NCBI RefSeq assembly: GCF_030410515.1
Contig: NZ_JAUHHD010000003.1
Coordinates: 1 to 64,000 of the forward strand
Length of the DNA stretch: 64,000 bases
From: Arthrobacter sp. YD4
GTDB taxonomy: Bacteria > Actinomycetota > Actinomycetes > Actinomycetales > Micrococcaceae
Reading direction: 5' to 3'
Shown: in pieces, positions 17,042 through 25,781 of the stretch
How the letters are laid out: each line of letters begins with the position of its first letter
Numbering within the stretch: position 1 is the stretch's first letter
Position numbers and translations under genes: made by a program
The notes under the pieces: model-generated
What the model was told of the DNA's origin: nothing
Databases searched by the model: none
What the model saw: the letters and a program-made list of their open reading frames with translations, nothing else

Positions 17042-18457
17042 CTATTCGGGGCCGTCGAGGGTGCAGGGGGCCGCCCCGGCGGTGCCGGGGGTGTTGGGCG
17101 CCCAGTGCGGGTAGCTGCGGGTGTCGTTCGCCGGTACCCAGCGCCCGGCATCCACCACGTAGTCCCAGCCCAGGCCGTCCCGCCGCAGCGTCCGCAGCGC
17201 GGCCAGCAGCCGCTCGGCGTCCTCGAGCCGGGAGCCCAGGCCGAAGCTGGCCCGCAGCGACCCGGCGGGCAGGCCCAGCCGCTTGAGCAGCGGATGCGCG
17301 CAGAACCTGCCGTCCCGCACACCGATCCCGTGCTCTGCGGACAGGTACGCGGCGACGAGACCGGCGTCGTACCCCGCGACCGAGAAGTTCACGACGCCGA
17401 TGGTGCCGTGGCCCTCCCCGCGGTCGGTCTCCGCGAAGATGTGGTGCACGCTCACGCCGTCGATCTCCCGCAGGCCGTCGGCAAGGAAGGACCGGATGGC
17501 ATCCTCGTGGCCGTGCCAGGATGCTTCGTCCAGGGCCGCGACCGCCTGGGTGGCGCGGGCCAGGGCGGCCGCGCCGAGGACGTTGGGGGAGCCGCCCTCG
17601 TGCCGGGCAGGTCCGGTGGTCCAGCTGACGGCGTCCAGCCGGGCGTCGCGGACGGCGCCGCCGCCGGCCAGATGCGGCGTCCCGGCGTCGAGCCAGTCCG
17701 GCCGCCCCACCAGGACACCCGCGCCGAAGGGCGCGTAGAGCTTGTGCCCCGAGAAGGCGACGTAGTCGATGCCGTCGGCCGCGACGTCGATGCGGCGGTG
17801 CGGGGCCAGCTGCGCTGCGTCGACGACGATCCGCGCCCCGTGCTCGTGCGCCAGCGCAGCCAGCTCCCGGACGGGCAGGATCTCGCCGGTGACATTCGAC
17901 GCGCCCGTGACCGCGAGGAGGCTGATGCCGCCGGTTGCCAGCTCGGCCCGGAGCCGCGCCAGCGTCCCGGCGAGGGTCGGCGCGGCGACGACGCTGCGGT
18001 GCGGAACCCCCTGCCACGGCAGCAGGTTCGCGTGGTGTTCGATGTCCAGGTACAGGACCTCGCCCAGGTGCCGGCCGCCGGCGGTGGGCAGGCACCCGGC
18101 CAGGAGGTTCAGCGAATCGGTGGTGTTCCGGGTGAAGATGACCGCGTCGTCGGGCCGGCCGCCGACGAAGTCCCGCACAATGGTCCGCGCGTTCTCGTAG
18201 ACCGAGGTGCTCAGCTGGGAGGCGTAGCCGGCGCCGCGGTGGACGCTGGCGTAGTAGGGCAGGATCTCGTTGAGGTACGCGGAGACCACAGACAGGGCAG
18301 GGGCCGAGGCGCCGTAGTCCAGATTGGCGTAGCGGACCTGGCCGCCCTGGATCAGCGGCGCCTGGATCTCGGCGCCGGTCACGGCGGCCAGCGGGGCGCG
18401 CGCGGCGGATACAGCCGTGGAGATGGATGCTGGGGACGAAAAAATGGCAGTCGACAT
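17042..18457 (-). CDS. Class V aminotransferase-fold cysteine desulfurase / selenocysteine lyase-like enzyme
   Basis: PLP enzyme of the SufS/NifS group that would release sulfur from cysteine as a protein persulfide. 471 residues. Seen: EHHANLLPW, VVDAAQLAPH (Asp213), the PLP lysine in SGHKLYAPFGAG (Lys239) and the candidate catalytic cysteine in VRDGRFCAHPLLKRLG (Cys386, equivalent to the SufS active-site Cys). The C-terminal 45 residues after LRRDGLGWDYVVD extend beyond the usual fold. No suf genes nearby, and the gene lies behind a SAM-IV riboswitch, so a role in sulfur amino acid balance is more likely than housekeeping Fe-S assembly. Confidence 0.87.
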   Translation of the reverse strand: MSTAIFSSPASISTAVSAARAPLAAVTGAEIQAPLIQGGQVRYANLDYGASAPALSVVSAYLNEILPYYASVHRGAGYASQLSTSVYENARTIVRDFVGGRPDDAVIFTRNTTDSLNLLAGCLPTAGGRHLGEVLYLDIEHHANLLPWQGVPHRSVVAAPTLAGTLARLRAELATGGISLLAVTGASNVTGEILPVRELAALAHEHGARIVVDAAQLAPHRRIDVAADGIDYVAFSGHKLYAPFGAGVLVGRPDWLDAGTPHLAGGGAVRDARLDAVSWTTGPARHEGGSPNVLGAAALARATQAVAALDEASWHGHEDAIRSFLADGLREIDGVSVHHIFAETDRGEGHGTIGVVNFSVAGYDAGLVAAYLSAEHGIGVRDGRFCAHPLLKRLGLPAGSLRASFGLGSRLEDAERLLAALRTLRRDGLGWDYVVDAGRWVPANDTRSYPHWAPNTPGTAGAAPCTLDGPE

Positions 18458-18475
18458 GGGACCTCGCTTGAGAAA

Positions 18476-18497
18476 GGACCCCGCGTGCAGGGGATCC
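18476..18497 (-). terminator. Candidate riboswitch expression-platform hairpin
   Basis: On the minus strand GGATCCCC pairs with GGGGTCC around loop TGCACGC and is followed by TTTCTC, about 20 nt before the downstream ATG. It can act as an attenuator terminator between the SAM-IV aptamer and the desulfurase-like gene. Confidence 0.55.
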
Positions 18498-18506
18498 GCG
18501 CTTGCC

Positions 18507-18609
18507 GGGTCCGCTCCGGACCGGCCAGGTCGTCACCCGGGGCACCCCGCCGCGAAAGGAGGGTTGCCGGCCAGCAAACCGGGGTTTAGCGCTGGCACTC
18601 GTGACCTGG
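18507..18609 (-). promoter_or_regulatory. SAM-IV riboswitch
   Basis: S-adenosylmethionine-sensing aptamer in the 5' leader of the desulfurase-like gene. P1 is CCAGGTC (18603-18609 complement) pairing with GACCTGG (18525-18531 complement). The conserved SAM-family core is visible on the minus strand as ACGAGTGCCAGCG, TTTGCTGGCCGGCAACCCTC and GGGGTGCCCCGGGTGACGA. The extra hairpin beyond P1 (GGTCC / GGACC) distinguishes SAM-IV from SAM-I. High SAM would be expected to lower expression. Confidence 0.88.
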
Positions 18610-18629
18610 TTCGAGCCTAGGACACATGT

Positions 18630-18654
18630 GCCGCGCCCCGGAAAGGGGCGCGGC
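18630..18654. terminator. Hairpin between hisN and the riboswitch
   Basis: GCCGCGCCCC / GGGGCGCGGC with loop GGAAA, downstream of the hisN stop on the minus strand. It would end the doxX-aroA-rsgA-hisN transcript; there is no U tract. Confidence 0.6.
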
Positions 18655-18704
18655 AATGTGAAGCGCTGTGTTACGCGGAACCGGCCCTTAGAGAAGGCGC
18701 CGCT

Positions 18705-19517
18705 CTAGAGCAGGTCGTCGAGGTTCGGGTTGAGCCGCTTGAGGACCTCGGAGTGCAGGATCGAGTTCGTGGCCAGGGCGTTGCCGCCAAACGGGCCGTC
18801 CTCACCCTCGAGGGAGGTGAACCGGCCGCCGGCCTCGGTGACGATCGGGACCAGGGCGGCCATGTCGTAGAGGTTCAGCTCCGGCTCGCAGGCGATGTCG
18901 ACCGCGCCCTCGGCCACCAGGCAGTAGGACCAGAAGTCGCCGTAGGCGCGGGTGCGCCAGACTTCCTCGGTCAGGCCCAGGAATTCGTCGAGGTTACCGC
19001 GCTGCTTCCAGCCGCCCAGGCTGGAGTAGGAGAGGGAGGCATCCGAGAGGGCCGAGACGTTCGAGACCCGCAGCCGGGTGGCGGCGGCCAGCGAGCGGCC
19101 AGTGTAGGCGCCCGCGCCCTTGGCGGCCCACCAGCGCTTGCCGAGGGCAGGGGCGCTGACGACGCCGACCACCGGCTCGCCCTCGTCCACCAAAGCGATG
19201 AGGGTAGCCCAGACCGGGACGCCGCGCACGAAGTTCTTGGTGCCGTCGATCGGGTCGATGATCCAGCGGCGGGAGCCGTGGCCCGAGCTGCCGAATTCCT
19301 CGCCCAGGACGGCGTCGCGGGGGCGGGAGCGGGAGAGCTGGCCGCGGATGGCCTCCTCGGCGGCCTTGTCGGCGTCGGTGACCGGCGTCAGGTCCGGCTT
19401 CGTCTCGATTTTGAGGTCAAGGGCCTTGAAGCGGCTCATGGTCTGGGAATCGACCGAGTCCGCCAGGACGTGGGCAAGGCGCAGGTCATCGTTGTAGCTC
19501 GACGCGGGTTGGCTCAT
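18705..19517 (-). CDS. hisN: Histidinol-phosphatase, inositol monophosphatase fold
   Basis: Dephosphorylates histidinol phosphate in histidine biosynthesis in actinobacteria. 270 residues. Seen: [14 protein letters not shown], the metal site LGEEFG and [15 protein letters not shown], and [19 protein letters not shown]. Lys/Trp around GTKNFVRG and [13 protein letters not shown] fit HisN rather than a general inositol phosphatase, though the latter cannot be excluded from sequence alone. Last gene of the group running from doxX. Confidence 0.85.
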   Translation of the reverse strand: MSQPASSYNDDLRLAHVLADSVDSQTMSRFKALDLKIETKPDLTPVTDADKAAEEAIRGQLSRSRPRDAVLGEEFGSSGHGSRRWIIDPIDGTKNFVRGVPVWATLIALVDEGEPVVGVVSAPALGKRWWAAKGAGAYTGRSLAAATRLRVSNVSALSDASLSYSSLGGWKQRGNLDEFLGLTEEVWRTRAYGDFWSYCLVAEGAVDIACEPELNLYDMAALVPIVTEAGGRFTSLEGEDGPFGGNALATNSILHSEVLKRLNPNLDDLL

Positions 19518-19607
19518 GCTTCCAAACTACCGTCTAAACGCGCCCCGGCCGGGGAGGCCACGTCCCGGACGGCCGGATCGCCCGCGGGGCGAAGAGGCGA
19601 CATACGG

Positions 19608-20723
19608 TCAGGAGACGGTGCCCAGTTCCTTGGTCTCCTGGGCCTCCTGCCGCGGGTCGGTGCCCAGCAGCCGGCGCAGCGAGGCCAGCCGGGCCGGGCC
19701 CGAGGGGCCCGCGTGGCCGGCCTGGACCCACGCGTCCACGCCGCAGTTGACGGCGGTGGCGTCGTGCTTGCAGCCGCGCTCGCAGTCCTCGGTGCCGGGG
19801 GCCAGGTCGGGGAAGGAACGCAGGATGCGGTCCGGGTCCACGTGGGCCAGCCCGAAGGACCTGATGCCGGGGGTGTCGATGATCCAGCTGCCGGCCGGGG
19901 CATCCGTGACCTTCAGTGCCAGGGCGGAGGAAGAGGTGTGGCGGCCGCGGCCCGTGACGGCGTTGACGCCGCCGGTGGCCCGCTCCGCCCCCGTGAGGGC
20001 GTTGACCATGGTGGACTTGCCGACGCCGGAGTGACCGAGCATGACGGTGACCCTGCCGTCCAGGTAGCCGTGCAGTTCGGCGACGGCCGGGCCGTCCAGC
20101 CGGGCGGAGAGGCCGTCGTCCGAGCGGGCGTCGATGCCGGAGGCGGAGGCATCGGCGGTCTTGGAGATGATGACGGGCAGGTCGAGGTGGCGGTAGTTCG
20201 CCAGCAGCTCGGCCGGGTCCTTGATGTCGGCCTTGGTGATCAGCAGCAGCGGCTCGATCCCGGCGTCGTAGGCGGCCACCAGTGCGCGGTCGATGAAGCC
20301 GGTGCGCGGCTCCGGGTTGGCGGCGGCCACGACGACCACCAACTGGTCCGCGTTGGCCACCACGGCCCGCTCGATCGGATCGGTGTCGTCGGCGCTGCGG
20401 CGTAGCAGGGTACGCCGGTCCTGGATCTTCACCAGCCGGGCGAGGGTGTCCGGTTCGCCGCTGACGTTGCCGACCAGGGAGACGAAGTCGCCGGCCACCA
20501 CCGGATTGCGGCGCAGTTCGCGGGCACGCGCTGCGATCACGGTGCGCTCTTCATCGGTGCCCTCGGCGACGACCGCGGTGTAGCGGCCGCGGTCCACCGT
20601 GATGATCCGGCCGGTCACGGCGTCGTCGTGGCTGGGCCGGTCCTTGGTGCGCGGCCGGGACCCCTTCTTGTTGGGGCGGATCCGGACGTCGGATTCGTCC
20701 CAGGAGTCAGTGCTGCGGGCCAC
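19608..20723 (-). CDS. rsgA: Ribosome small-subunit biogenesis GTPase RsgA
   Basis: Circularly permuted GTPase acting late in 30S maturation. 371 residues from GTG 20723, which has AAGGA 7-8 nt upstream inside aroA; an in-frame ATG at 20768 is possible. OB-fold about 35-100, then permuted G motifs in the order TKAD (G4), GHSGVGKST (G1), DTPG (G3), and the C-terminal zinc knuckle [16 protein letters not shown]. Overlaps aroA by 17 bp. Confidence 0.93.
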   Translation of the reverse strand: MARSTDSWDESDVRIRPNKKGSRPRTKDRPSHDDAVTGRIITVDRGRYTAVVAEGTDEERTVIAARARELRRNPVVAGDFVSLVGNVSGEPDTLARLVKIQDRRTLLRRSADDTDPIERAVVANADQLVVVVAAANPEPRTGFIDRALVAAYDAGIEPLLLITKADIKDPAELLANYRHLDLPVIISKTADASASGIDARSDDGLSARLDGPAVAELHGYLDGRVTVMLGHSGVGKSTMVNALTGAERATGGVNAVTGRGRHTSSSALALKVTDAPAGSWIIDTPGIRSFGLAHVDPDRILRSFPDLAPGTEDCERGCKHDATAVNCGVDAWVQAGHAGPSGPARLASLRRLLGTDPRQEAQETKELGTVS

Positions 20724-22128
20724 CGGCGGCGTCCTTGTCTGCACGGGCCTCGTCTGAACTGGTGCCATCGGCCGGGGCCATCATGGCGGCCCAGAGCTGC
20801 GGGAAGTCCGGCATGGTCTTGGCCGTGGTGGCGATGTCCTCGACCTCGACGCCGGGGACGGCGAGGCCCAGGATGGCGCCGGCGGTGGCCATCCGGTGGT
20901 CGGCGTAGCTGCGGACCACCCCGCCGTGGAGCCGGGCGGGCCGGATGACGAGGCCGTCGGTGGTTTCCTCCGCGTCGCCGCCCAGCCGGTTGATCTCGGT
21001 GACGAGGGCGGCGAGCCGGTCCGTTTCGTGCCCGCGTAGGTGGGCGATGCCAGTCAGGGTGGAGGGGCCGTCGGCCAGGGCGCAGAGTGCGGCGACCGTG
21101 GGGGCGAGTTCGCTGGTGTCGGCGAAGGTGCCGCCGCTGATGGACCGGCCGCCGGTGACGGTCAGGGTGCCGCCCTCGAGGCTGACGGTTGCGCCCATCG
21201 CGGCGAGGATGCCGCGCCAGAGGTCGCCGACCTGCGTGGTGCCTTCCGGCCAGTCCGGGATGCGGACGGTTCCGTGGGTGGCGAGGGCCGCGGCGAGGAA
21301 CGGTCCGGCGTTGGAGAGGTCCTGCTCGATCCTGCGGTCGAAGGCGCGGATGGGGCCGGGGGAGACGATCCAGTGGTTGGGGCGGGAGTCGTCGACGGTG
21401 ACGCCGACCTCCCGGAGCGTGGCGACGGTCATCGCGATGTGGTCGAGGCTTGGGACGGGCTGGCCGGGGTTGGCCGCGCTGCGGTGCTCCAGGTTCAGTC
21501 CCTCGGTGAAGCGGGCGCCGGCCAGCAGCAGGGCGGAGACGAACTGGGAGGAAGCGCTGGCATCGATCACCAGGTGGCCGCCCCGGACCTGACCTGTGCC
21601 CTCGACGGCGAAGGGGAGGGCCGTCGCGGGGCCGCCGTCGGGTGCGGCGACGTCGACGCCGAGTCCTGTGAGGGCCTCGATAATGGTGTCCATCGGCCGC
21701 AGCCGTGCGTGGGGGTCGCCGTCGAACACCGTCCGGCCCTGCCGGAGGGCGGCCAGCGGCGGGACGAACCGCATCACGGTTCCTGCCAGGCCGCAGTCGA
21801 TGTCGGCCGACCCCGTGGACGCTCCGGCGGCAGCCGGCAGCACCTCGAGGTCGGGGCCGAACGCGCCGTCGCCGGGGACCTCCGTGATGGTCGCCCCGAG
21901 ACGGCGCAGTGCCGCGATCATCAAGGCCGAGTCCCGCGAATGCAGCGGGGCGCGGAGCCGGGACGGGCCGTCGGCCAAGGCGGCGAGCACCAGGTAGCGG
22001 TTGGTGAGGGACTTGGAGCCAGGGACCGTCACGGTGGCGTCGACGGGGTGGCCGGCAAAGGGCGCAGGCCAGTGCGGGCCGCCCCCGGCGGGCACGGATT
22101 CAGCTGCGGCGGGGGCAGTACCAGTCAT
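20707..22128 (-). CDS. aroA: 5-enolpyruvylshikimate-3-phosphate synthase
   Basis: Sixth step of the shikimate pathway. 473 residues. Seen: [72 protein letters not shown] and [16 protein letters not shown]. The PEP-loop reads LAGTVMRF where the E. coli enzyme has NAGTAMRP, so the residue equal to Pro101 is Phe; this looks like an actinobacterial form. Preceded by doxX (7 bp) and overlapped by rsgA. Confidence 0.95.
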   Translation of the reverse strand: MTGTAPAAAESVPAGGGPHWPAPFAGHPVDATVTVPGSKSLTNRYLVLAALADGPSRLRAPLHSRDSALMIAALRRLGATITEVPGDGAFGPDLEVLPAAAGASTGSADIDCGLAGTVMRFVPPLAALRQGRTVFDGDPHARLRPMDTIIEALTGLGVDVAAPDGGPATALPFAVEGTGQVRGGHLVIDASASSQFVSALLLAGARFTEGLNLEHRSAANPGQPVPSLDHIAMTVATLREVGVTVDDSRPNHWIVSPGPIRAFDRRIEQDLSNAGPFLAAALATHGTVRIPDWPEGTTQVGDLWRGILAAMGATVSLEGGTLTVTGGRSISGGTFADTSELAPTVAALCALADGPSTLTGIAHLRGHETDRLAALVTEINRLGGDAEETTDGLVIRPARLHGGVVRSYADHRMATAGAILGLAVPGVEVEDIATTAKTMPDFPQLWAAMMAPADGTSSDEARADKDAAGGPQH

Positions 22129-22135
22129 TGACGCT

Positions 22136-22684
22136 CTAGGCTCCGACGGCGTTGTCCACGGCCTTGCGAACCGCCTTGTCGGCCTTTTTCAGCTTCTTGC
22201 CGGTGCTCTTGCGGGCATCGGCGGCAAGGTGGGCGGTGGAGCGGCGGGCGTCGGCCGCGAGGTGCTCGGCGCGCCAGGCCAGGCTCGGCTTGCCGTTGGT
22301 GTCGACGGAGGCCAGGAGCACGCCGCCGGTGAGGGTGATGTTCTTGAGCAGCTGCTTGCGCCGGTTCTCGCGTCCTTCCTTGGACGAGATGTCTGCGGAG
22401 CGCCACTCGACGTAGGCGTTGAGGGCGGAGATGACACCCAGGACCGTTGCGGAGAGGCGGGCGAACTTGCCGAGGGCGAAACAGGCGCCGGCGCCCACCT
22501 GTGCGCCCCCGATCACGCGGGCCAGGGTCTTCTCGGAGGTCTGGAAGGGGAGCGCGTCGGCCGCGCGGCTCAACAGCGGGGAAAGCTGAGTGGCCGTGTC
22601 ATCCGCGTTCCGCAGTTTGTCCATGCCTGCGAGCACGAAACTGGAGGCGAGCATGGGACGGGCGAAGAACCGGACAGGCGACAT
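22136..22684 (-). CDS. DoxX-family membrane protein
   Basis: 182 residues. Four hydrophobic segments in the first 125 residues with the DoxX-like [19 protein letters not shown] start, [37 protein letters not shown] and [13 protein letters not shown]; then a Lys/Ala-rich tail with a duplicated unit ([20 protein letters not shown]). DoxX proteins are linked to redox/thiosulfate functions; adjacency to the thiol-stress sigR is suggestive only. A strong AGGAGGAAA site precedes the ATG. First gene of the aroA-rsgA-hisN group. Confidence 0.85.
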   Translation of the reverse strand: MSPVRFFARPMLASSFVLAGMDKLRNADDTATQLSPLLSRAADALPFQTSEKTLARVIGGAQVGAGACFALGKFARLSATVLGVISALNAYVEWRSADISSKEGRENRRKQLLKNITLTGGVLLASVDTNGKPSLAWRAEHLAADARRSTAHLAADARKSTGKKLKKADKAVRKAVDNAVGA

Positions 22685-22752
22685 GAATTTCCTCCTGGAG
22701 GGATGAACCGCGGGTGTTCTGCGGGGAACCGGTTCTAGTCTTGCACTTTTGC

Positions 22753-22778
22753 GGAATATTTGCCCGCCGACGGGGGTT
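22753..22778 (+). promoter_or_regulatory. SigR-type promoter (GGAAT-N18-GTT) of sigR
   Basis: GGAAT at 22753-22757, exactly 18 bp, then GTT at 22776-22778 match the SigR/SigH consensus. Transcription would begin about 22785 and reach the TTG start at 22818, giving autoregulated synthesis of the long SigR isoform. Confidence 0.75.
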
Positions 22779-22817
22779 GTGCAGGTAGTGCCGCAATAAG
22801 CGAGGAGAGGTGGAAGT

Positions 22818-23726
22818 TTGACTCTGGTTCAGACCACGGAACGGACCGACACGGACGTCGCCAACCCCTGGGCCCGTGCCTTCGCGGGTCCGCCGGGAAC
22901 CATCCCAACCGGTGGCAGGCCCGCGGTGACAGTAGACTTGAAGGCAATGAGCACCATGGATCCGGCCGTCGCGGCCAAGCACCAGGCAGCCGGGAACGAT
23001 GCAGCCGCCACCCCGTCGGACCGGGACACCACCGCCGAGGACGTTGCGGCCGAGCGCGCCGCCAGCGAAACCGTCGCGGTGGACGGCAGCGGCACGCCGC
23101 TGGACACCGACGTCGAGAGCACGGAGGAGCGGCGCATCCGCTTCGAACGTGACGCCATGCAGTACGTCGACCAGCTGTATTCGGCGGCGATGCGGATGGC
23201 CCGGAACCCCGCGGATGCCGAGGATCTGGTGCAGGAGGCTTACACCAAAGCCTTCTCCGCCTTCCACCAGTACAAGCCGGGAACCAACCTCAAGGCCTGG
23301 CTGTACCGCATCCTGACGAACACGTACATCAACTTGTACCGCAAGCGTCAGCGCGAGCCGCTGCAGTCGAACTCGGACACCATCGAGGACTGGCAGCTGG
23401 CCCGGGCCGAATCGCACACCTCCACGGGGCTGCGGTCGGCGGAGGCGGAGGCGCTGGACCACCTGCCCGACTCCGACGTGAAACGGGCGCTGCAGTCCAT
23501 CCCCGAGGAGTTTCGGCTGGCGGTGTACTTCGCCGACGTCGAAGGCTTCGCGTACAAGGAAATTTCAGACATCATGAACACCCCGATCGGGACCGTCATG
23601 TCACGGCTGCACCGCGGCCGGCGCATGTTGCGGGACATGCTGGCCGACTACGCGGCCGAGCGGGGATTCAGGGCTGCAGGCGAGACCGCCGCGGCCGAAG
23701 GCAACAATCAGGAGAACAGGAAATGA
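22818..23726 (+). CDS. sigR: ECF sigma factor SigR (thiol-oxidative stress), long form
   Basis: Directs transcription of thiol-oxidative stress genes. 302 residues from TTG 22818 (GGAGAGG site); the internal ATG 22947 gives a 259-residue form. Residues 1-100 are Ala/Asp/Thr-rich and look disordered. Sigma region 2 is about 105-170 ([52 protein letters not shown]) and region 4 about 220-285 ([44 protein letters not shown]). A SigR-type promoter precedes the TTG and a TAGACT hexamer precedes the ATG by 8 nt. Overlaps rsrA by 4 bp. Confidence 0.93.
   Translation: MTLVQTTERTDTDVANPWARAFAGPPGTIPTGGRPAVTVDLKAMSTMDPAVAAKHQAAGNDAAATPSDRDTTAEDVAAERAASETVAVDGSGTPLDTDVESTEERRIRFERDAMQYVDQLYSAAMRMARNPADAEDLVQEAYTKAFSAFHQYKPGTNLKAWLYRILTNTYINLYRKRQREPLQSNSDTIEDWQLARAESHTSTGLRSAEAEALDHLPDSDVKRALQSIPEEFRLAVYFADVEGFAYKEISDIMNTPIGTVMSRLHRGRRMLRDMLADYAAERGFRAAGETAAAEGNNQENRK
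22933..22938 (+). promoter_or_regulatory. Candidate -10 (TAGACT) for short SigR
   Basis: TAGACT ends 8 nt before ATG 22947, so a housekeeping transcript from here would be near-leaderless and make only the short SigR form. Confidence 0.45.
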
Positions 23727-23983
23727 GCGACTGCCAGGGACTGGGCGACTGCGAAGACACCCGGATGCAGCGCATCTACGAGTATCTCGACGGCGCCCTG
23801 ACGCACGACGACATTGCAGAGATCAAGGACCACCTCGACGGGTGCCCGGAATGCCACGAGCAGTATGACCTGGAGTGTGTCATCCGGGTCATGGTGAAGC
23901 GCTCCTGCTCCGAGGCGGCCCCGGAGAACCTCAAGAACTCCATCCTCGACCGCATCCACTCGTACAAGCCGGCCGACGCCTGA
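23723..23983 (+). CDS. rsrA: Zinc-containing anti-sigma factor RsrA
   Basis: Redox switch that holds SigR when reduced and releases it on disulfide formation. 86 residues. The ZAS motif is His37-x3-Cys41-x2-Cys44 (HLDGCPEC); Cys10 is in the place of the N-terminal redox cysteine, with further Cys at 4, 52 and 62. Overlap with sigR supports coupled, stoichiometric synthesis. Confidence 0.95.
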   Translation: MSDCQGLGDCEDTRMQRIYEYLDGALTHDDIAEIKDHLDGCPECHEQYDLECVIRVMVKRSCSEAAPENLKNSILDRIHSYKPADA

Positions 23984-24019
23984 GCCGGCCGCCGGCAACA
24001 ACAGCCGGTCGAGACAGCA

Positions 24020-24054
24020 GAAGACCCCGGAACCAGATGGTTTCCGGGGTCTTC
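24020..24054. terminator. Bidirectional terminator between rsrA and bL37
   Basis: GAAGACCCCGGAA pairs with TTCCGGGGTCTTC around a short loop, lying between two convergent genes. Confidence 0.8.
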
Positions 24055-24083
24055 GGCCTAAAGCTCTCTATCCAAGCCGTGGC

Positions 24084-24158
24084 TTAGGTGTTGGGGCGCT
24101 TACCGTGGTTCGCGCCGCCACGCTTACGGTCACGACGTTTACGTGCACGCTTGCTCAT
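24084..24158 (-). CDS. 50S ribosomal protein bL37 (24 aa)
   Basis: 24 residues: starts MSKRARKRRDRKRGG and ends ANHGKRPNT. The KR-rich start and the NHGKRPN end match the small actinobacterial large-subunit protein bL37 known from mycobacterial ribosome structures. The ATG has a near-perfect AAGGAGG site. It is below the usual length cut-off and easily missed. Lies downstream of rsrA on the opposite strand. Confidence 0.85.
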   Translation of the reverse strand: MSKRARKRRDRKRGGANHGKRPNT

Positions 24159-24262
24159 AGCTGGCCTCCTTAATTTTTGGTACTCAAAAGAGCTGCCCTC
24201 AAGTCTCCCACATTGGCGGGGCCGCCGCGAACCGGACGGGCGTTGCCGCCAGGGTCGTACGG

Positions 24263-24865
24263 TCACCCGTCCAGGGAGTTCCGGATGGAGATCCGGGCCT
24301 GGTCCAGGACGGTCCTGACGGTCTCCAGGGTCACCGGGCTGATCGGTTCCTGCCCGGCGTGCCGCCGCAGTTCCACCCGGATGTCGTCGCGGAAGGACTG
24401 CACCAGCATTTCGGCCTCGCGCAGCCGGAGGTCGCCCTCCCGCGAGTAGCGCGCCGCCGCGCCGGCCCGGGCCGCGCCGCGGGCGGCTTCGGCGGTCGCG
24501 GCCAGATCGGCCCGCAGGCCCTGCATGTTGCTCCGGATGTCGTCGCGCAGCTTATCGGCCAGGCGCCGGACGGAGGCGGAGATGTCACTTTCCACCGCGG
24601 CGAGTTCGTCCCGCCGTCGGTCCAGCTCCACCCGGCCCGCGTCGGTGATGCTGTAGTTCGTGCGCCGGCCCTCGGAGCTGGTGGCCACCAGCCCTTCTTC
24701 CTCGAGCTTGCTCAGCCGGGGATAGATCGTCCCGGCGCTGGGGGAGTAGGTGCCGCCAAAGCGGTCACTGAGGGCCTTGATCAGCTCGTAGCCATGCTTG
24801 GGACCCGATTCGAGCAGCGCCAGCAGGTAGAGCCGGAGCGCGCCGTGGGCGAAGACGGGCGGCAT
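24263..24865 (-). CDS. PadR-family transcriptional regulator
   Basis: 200 residues. N-terminal PadR winged helix (HGALRLYLLALLESGPKHGYELIKAL, SPSAGTIYPRLSKLEEEGLVATSSEGRRTNYSITDAG) followed by a long helical C-terminus (about 80-190) for dimerisation. Its start overlaps the stop of the DUF4097 gene (TGATG), so the two are coupled and the regulator is the second gene of the operon it probably controls. Effector unknown. Confidence 0.9.
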   Translation of the reverse strand: MPPVFAHGALRLYLLALLESGPKHGYELIKALSDRFGGTYSPSAGTIYPRLSKLEEEGLVATSSEGRRTNYSITDAGRVELDRRRDELAAVESDISASVRRLADKLRDDIRSNMQGLRADLAATAEAARGAARAGAAARYSREGDLRLREAEMLVQSFRDDIRVELRRHAGQEPISPVTLETVRTVLDQARISIRNSLDG

Positions 24866-25692
24866 CAGAGGCCCGCTTCGCTGCCCGGTTCCGGCTGGCG
24901 GTGGAAGAGCGCGGTCTTGCCGGAGACCGAGTTGGTCCGCACCAGCATCAGCTTCGCGTCCGGGCCGGCGATGGTTTGGACGCTGCCACCGGGCTGGGTG
25001 TACTGCTGGTTGTCGATGACGACGGCGCCGCTGGCGGACTTGGCGATGATGTCCACGCCGACGTCGTGGGGGAGCCGGACCGTGACGTCGCCGGAGACGG
25101 AATTGGCGCCGAAGTCCTGGGTGAAGCCGAAGAGGTCGAAGCTGAGGTCGCCGCTGACGGTGTTGGCGCGGATGTTGCTGAAGTCGCCGGAGGCGGTGAC
25201 CTCGCCGGAGACGCTCTTGGCCGTCAGGACCCCGCGGTGGTTGCGGGCGATGACCTCGCCGCTGACCGTGTTGACCCCGAGCTCGCCCTCGGTGCCGTCG
25301 GCCAGGACGGAGCCGGAGACGGTGTTAAGCCGGGTGTGGCCGGTCAGCCCGGAGACCATGCCGTCGCCGCTGACCGTGCCCGCCTCGACATCGACGCCGG
25401 CGGGCAGGGCGATGCTGATGACCACCGAGTTGGTGGAGTTGTTGTTGACCGTGCCCATGAGGTTCTTGAACCAGCCCTGCGGTCCGTGCAGCTGGTGCCG
25501 GATCTCCAGCCGGCCGTCGGTCAGGCTGATGGCCAGCGGGTCGCCGTCAATCGCGGAGACTTCGATCCGGGCCACGTCCTCGTCATGACTGACGATGTCG
25601 AAGCGGCCCCGGACGATGCCGAGCTTGAGCGAGCGGACGCCGTCGACGTCGATGGTCCGGGGACCGGTGACGGTCCATGAGTTCTCTTCCAT
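24865..25692 (-). CDS. DUF4097-family beta-repeat protein
   Basis: 275 residues with no signal peptide or membrane helix. About eight copies of a short repeat with core (T/S)VSG (GTVSGDG, NTVSGSV, NTVSGEV, KSVSGEV, NTVSGDL, NSVSGDV, KSASGAV, NSVSGKT) at 15-25-residue spacing, consistent with a right-handed beta-helix as in DUF4097 proteins. Good ribosome site GAGGAAA before the ATG. Two identical boxes flank its promoter. Function unknown; pairing with PadR is common in actinobacteria and suggests envelope or stress response. Confidence 0.85.
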   Translation of the reverse strand: MEENSWTVTGPRTIDVDGVRSLKLGIVRGRFDIVSHDEDVARIEVSAIDGDPLAISLTDGRLEIRHQLHGPQGWFKNLMGTVNNNSTNSVVISIALPAGVDVEAGTVSGDGMVSGLTGHTRLNTVSGSVLADGTEGELGVNTVSGEVIARNHRGVLTAKSVSGEVTASGDFSNIRANTVSGDLSFDLFGFTQDFGANSVSGDVTVRLPHDVGVDIIAKSASGAVVIDNQQYTQPGGSVQTIAGPDAKLMLVRTNSVSGKTALFHRQPEPGSEAGL

Positions 25693-25717
25693 GGTTTCCT
25701 CTTCGGCTGCAGGATGC

Positions 25718-25780
25718 GATATATCGCGTAGATGGCACCACGCTACCGCCAGGGAAGGCAGGGGTCAAGATATATCGCGT
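25718..25780 (-). promoter_or_regulatory. PadR-type operators flanking the DUF4097-padR promoter
   Basis: GATATATCGCGT occurs at 25718-25729 and again at 25769-25780 in the same direction; the first sits in a perfect palindrome GCGATATATCGC (25716-25727). On the minus strand, between the boxes, TTGACC and TAGCGT are spaced 17 bp, a plausible -35/-10 pair. A repressor at both boxes would cover the promoter. Confidence 0.7.
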
Positions 25781-25781
25781 C

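Noticed and set aside
20707..20768. Large overlap of rsgA and aroA as a fused gene
   Set aside because: The genes are in different frames, and a start at GTG 20723 with AAGGA upstream reduces the overlap to 17 bp.
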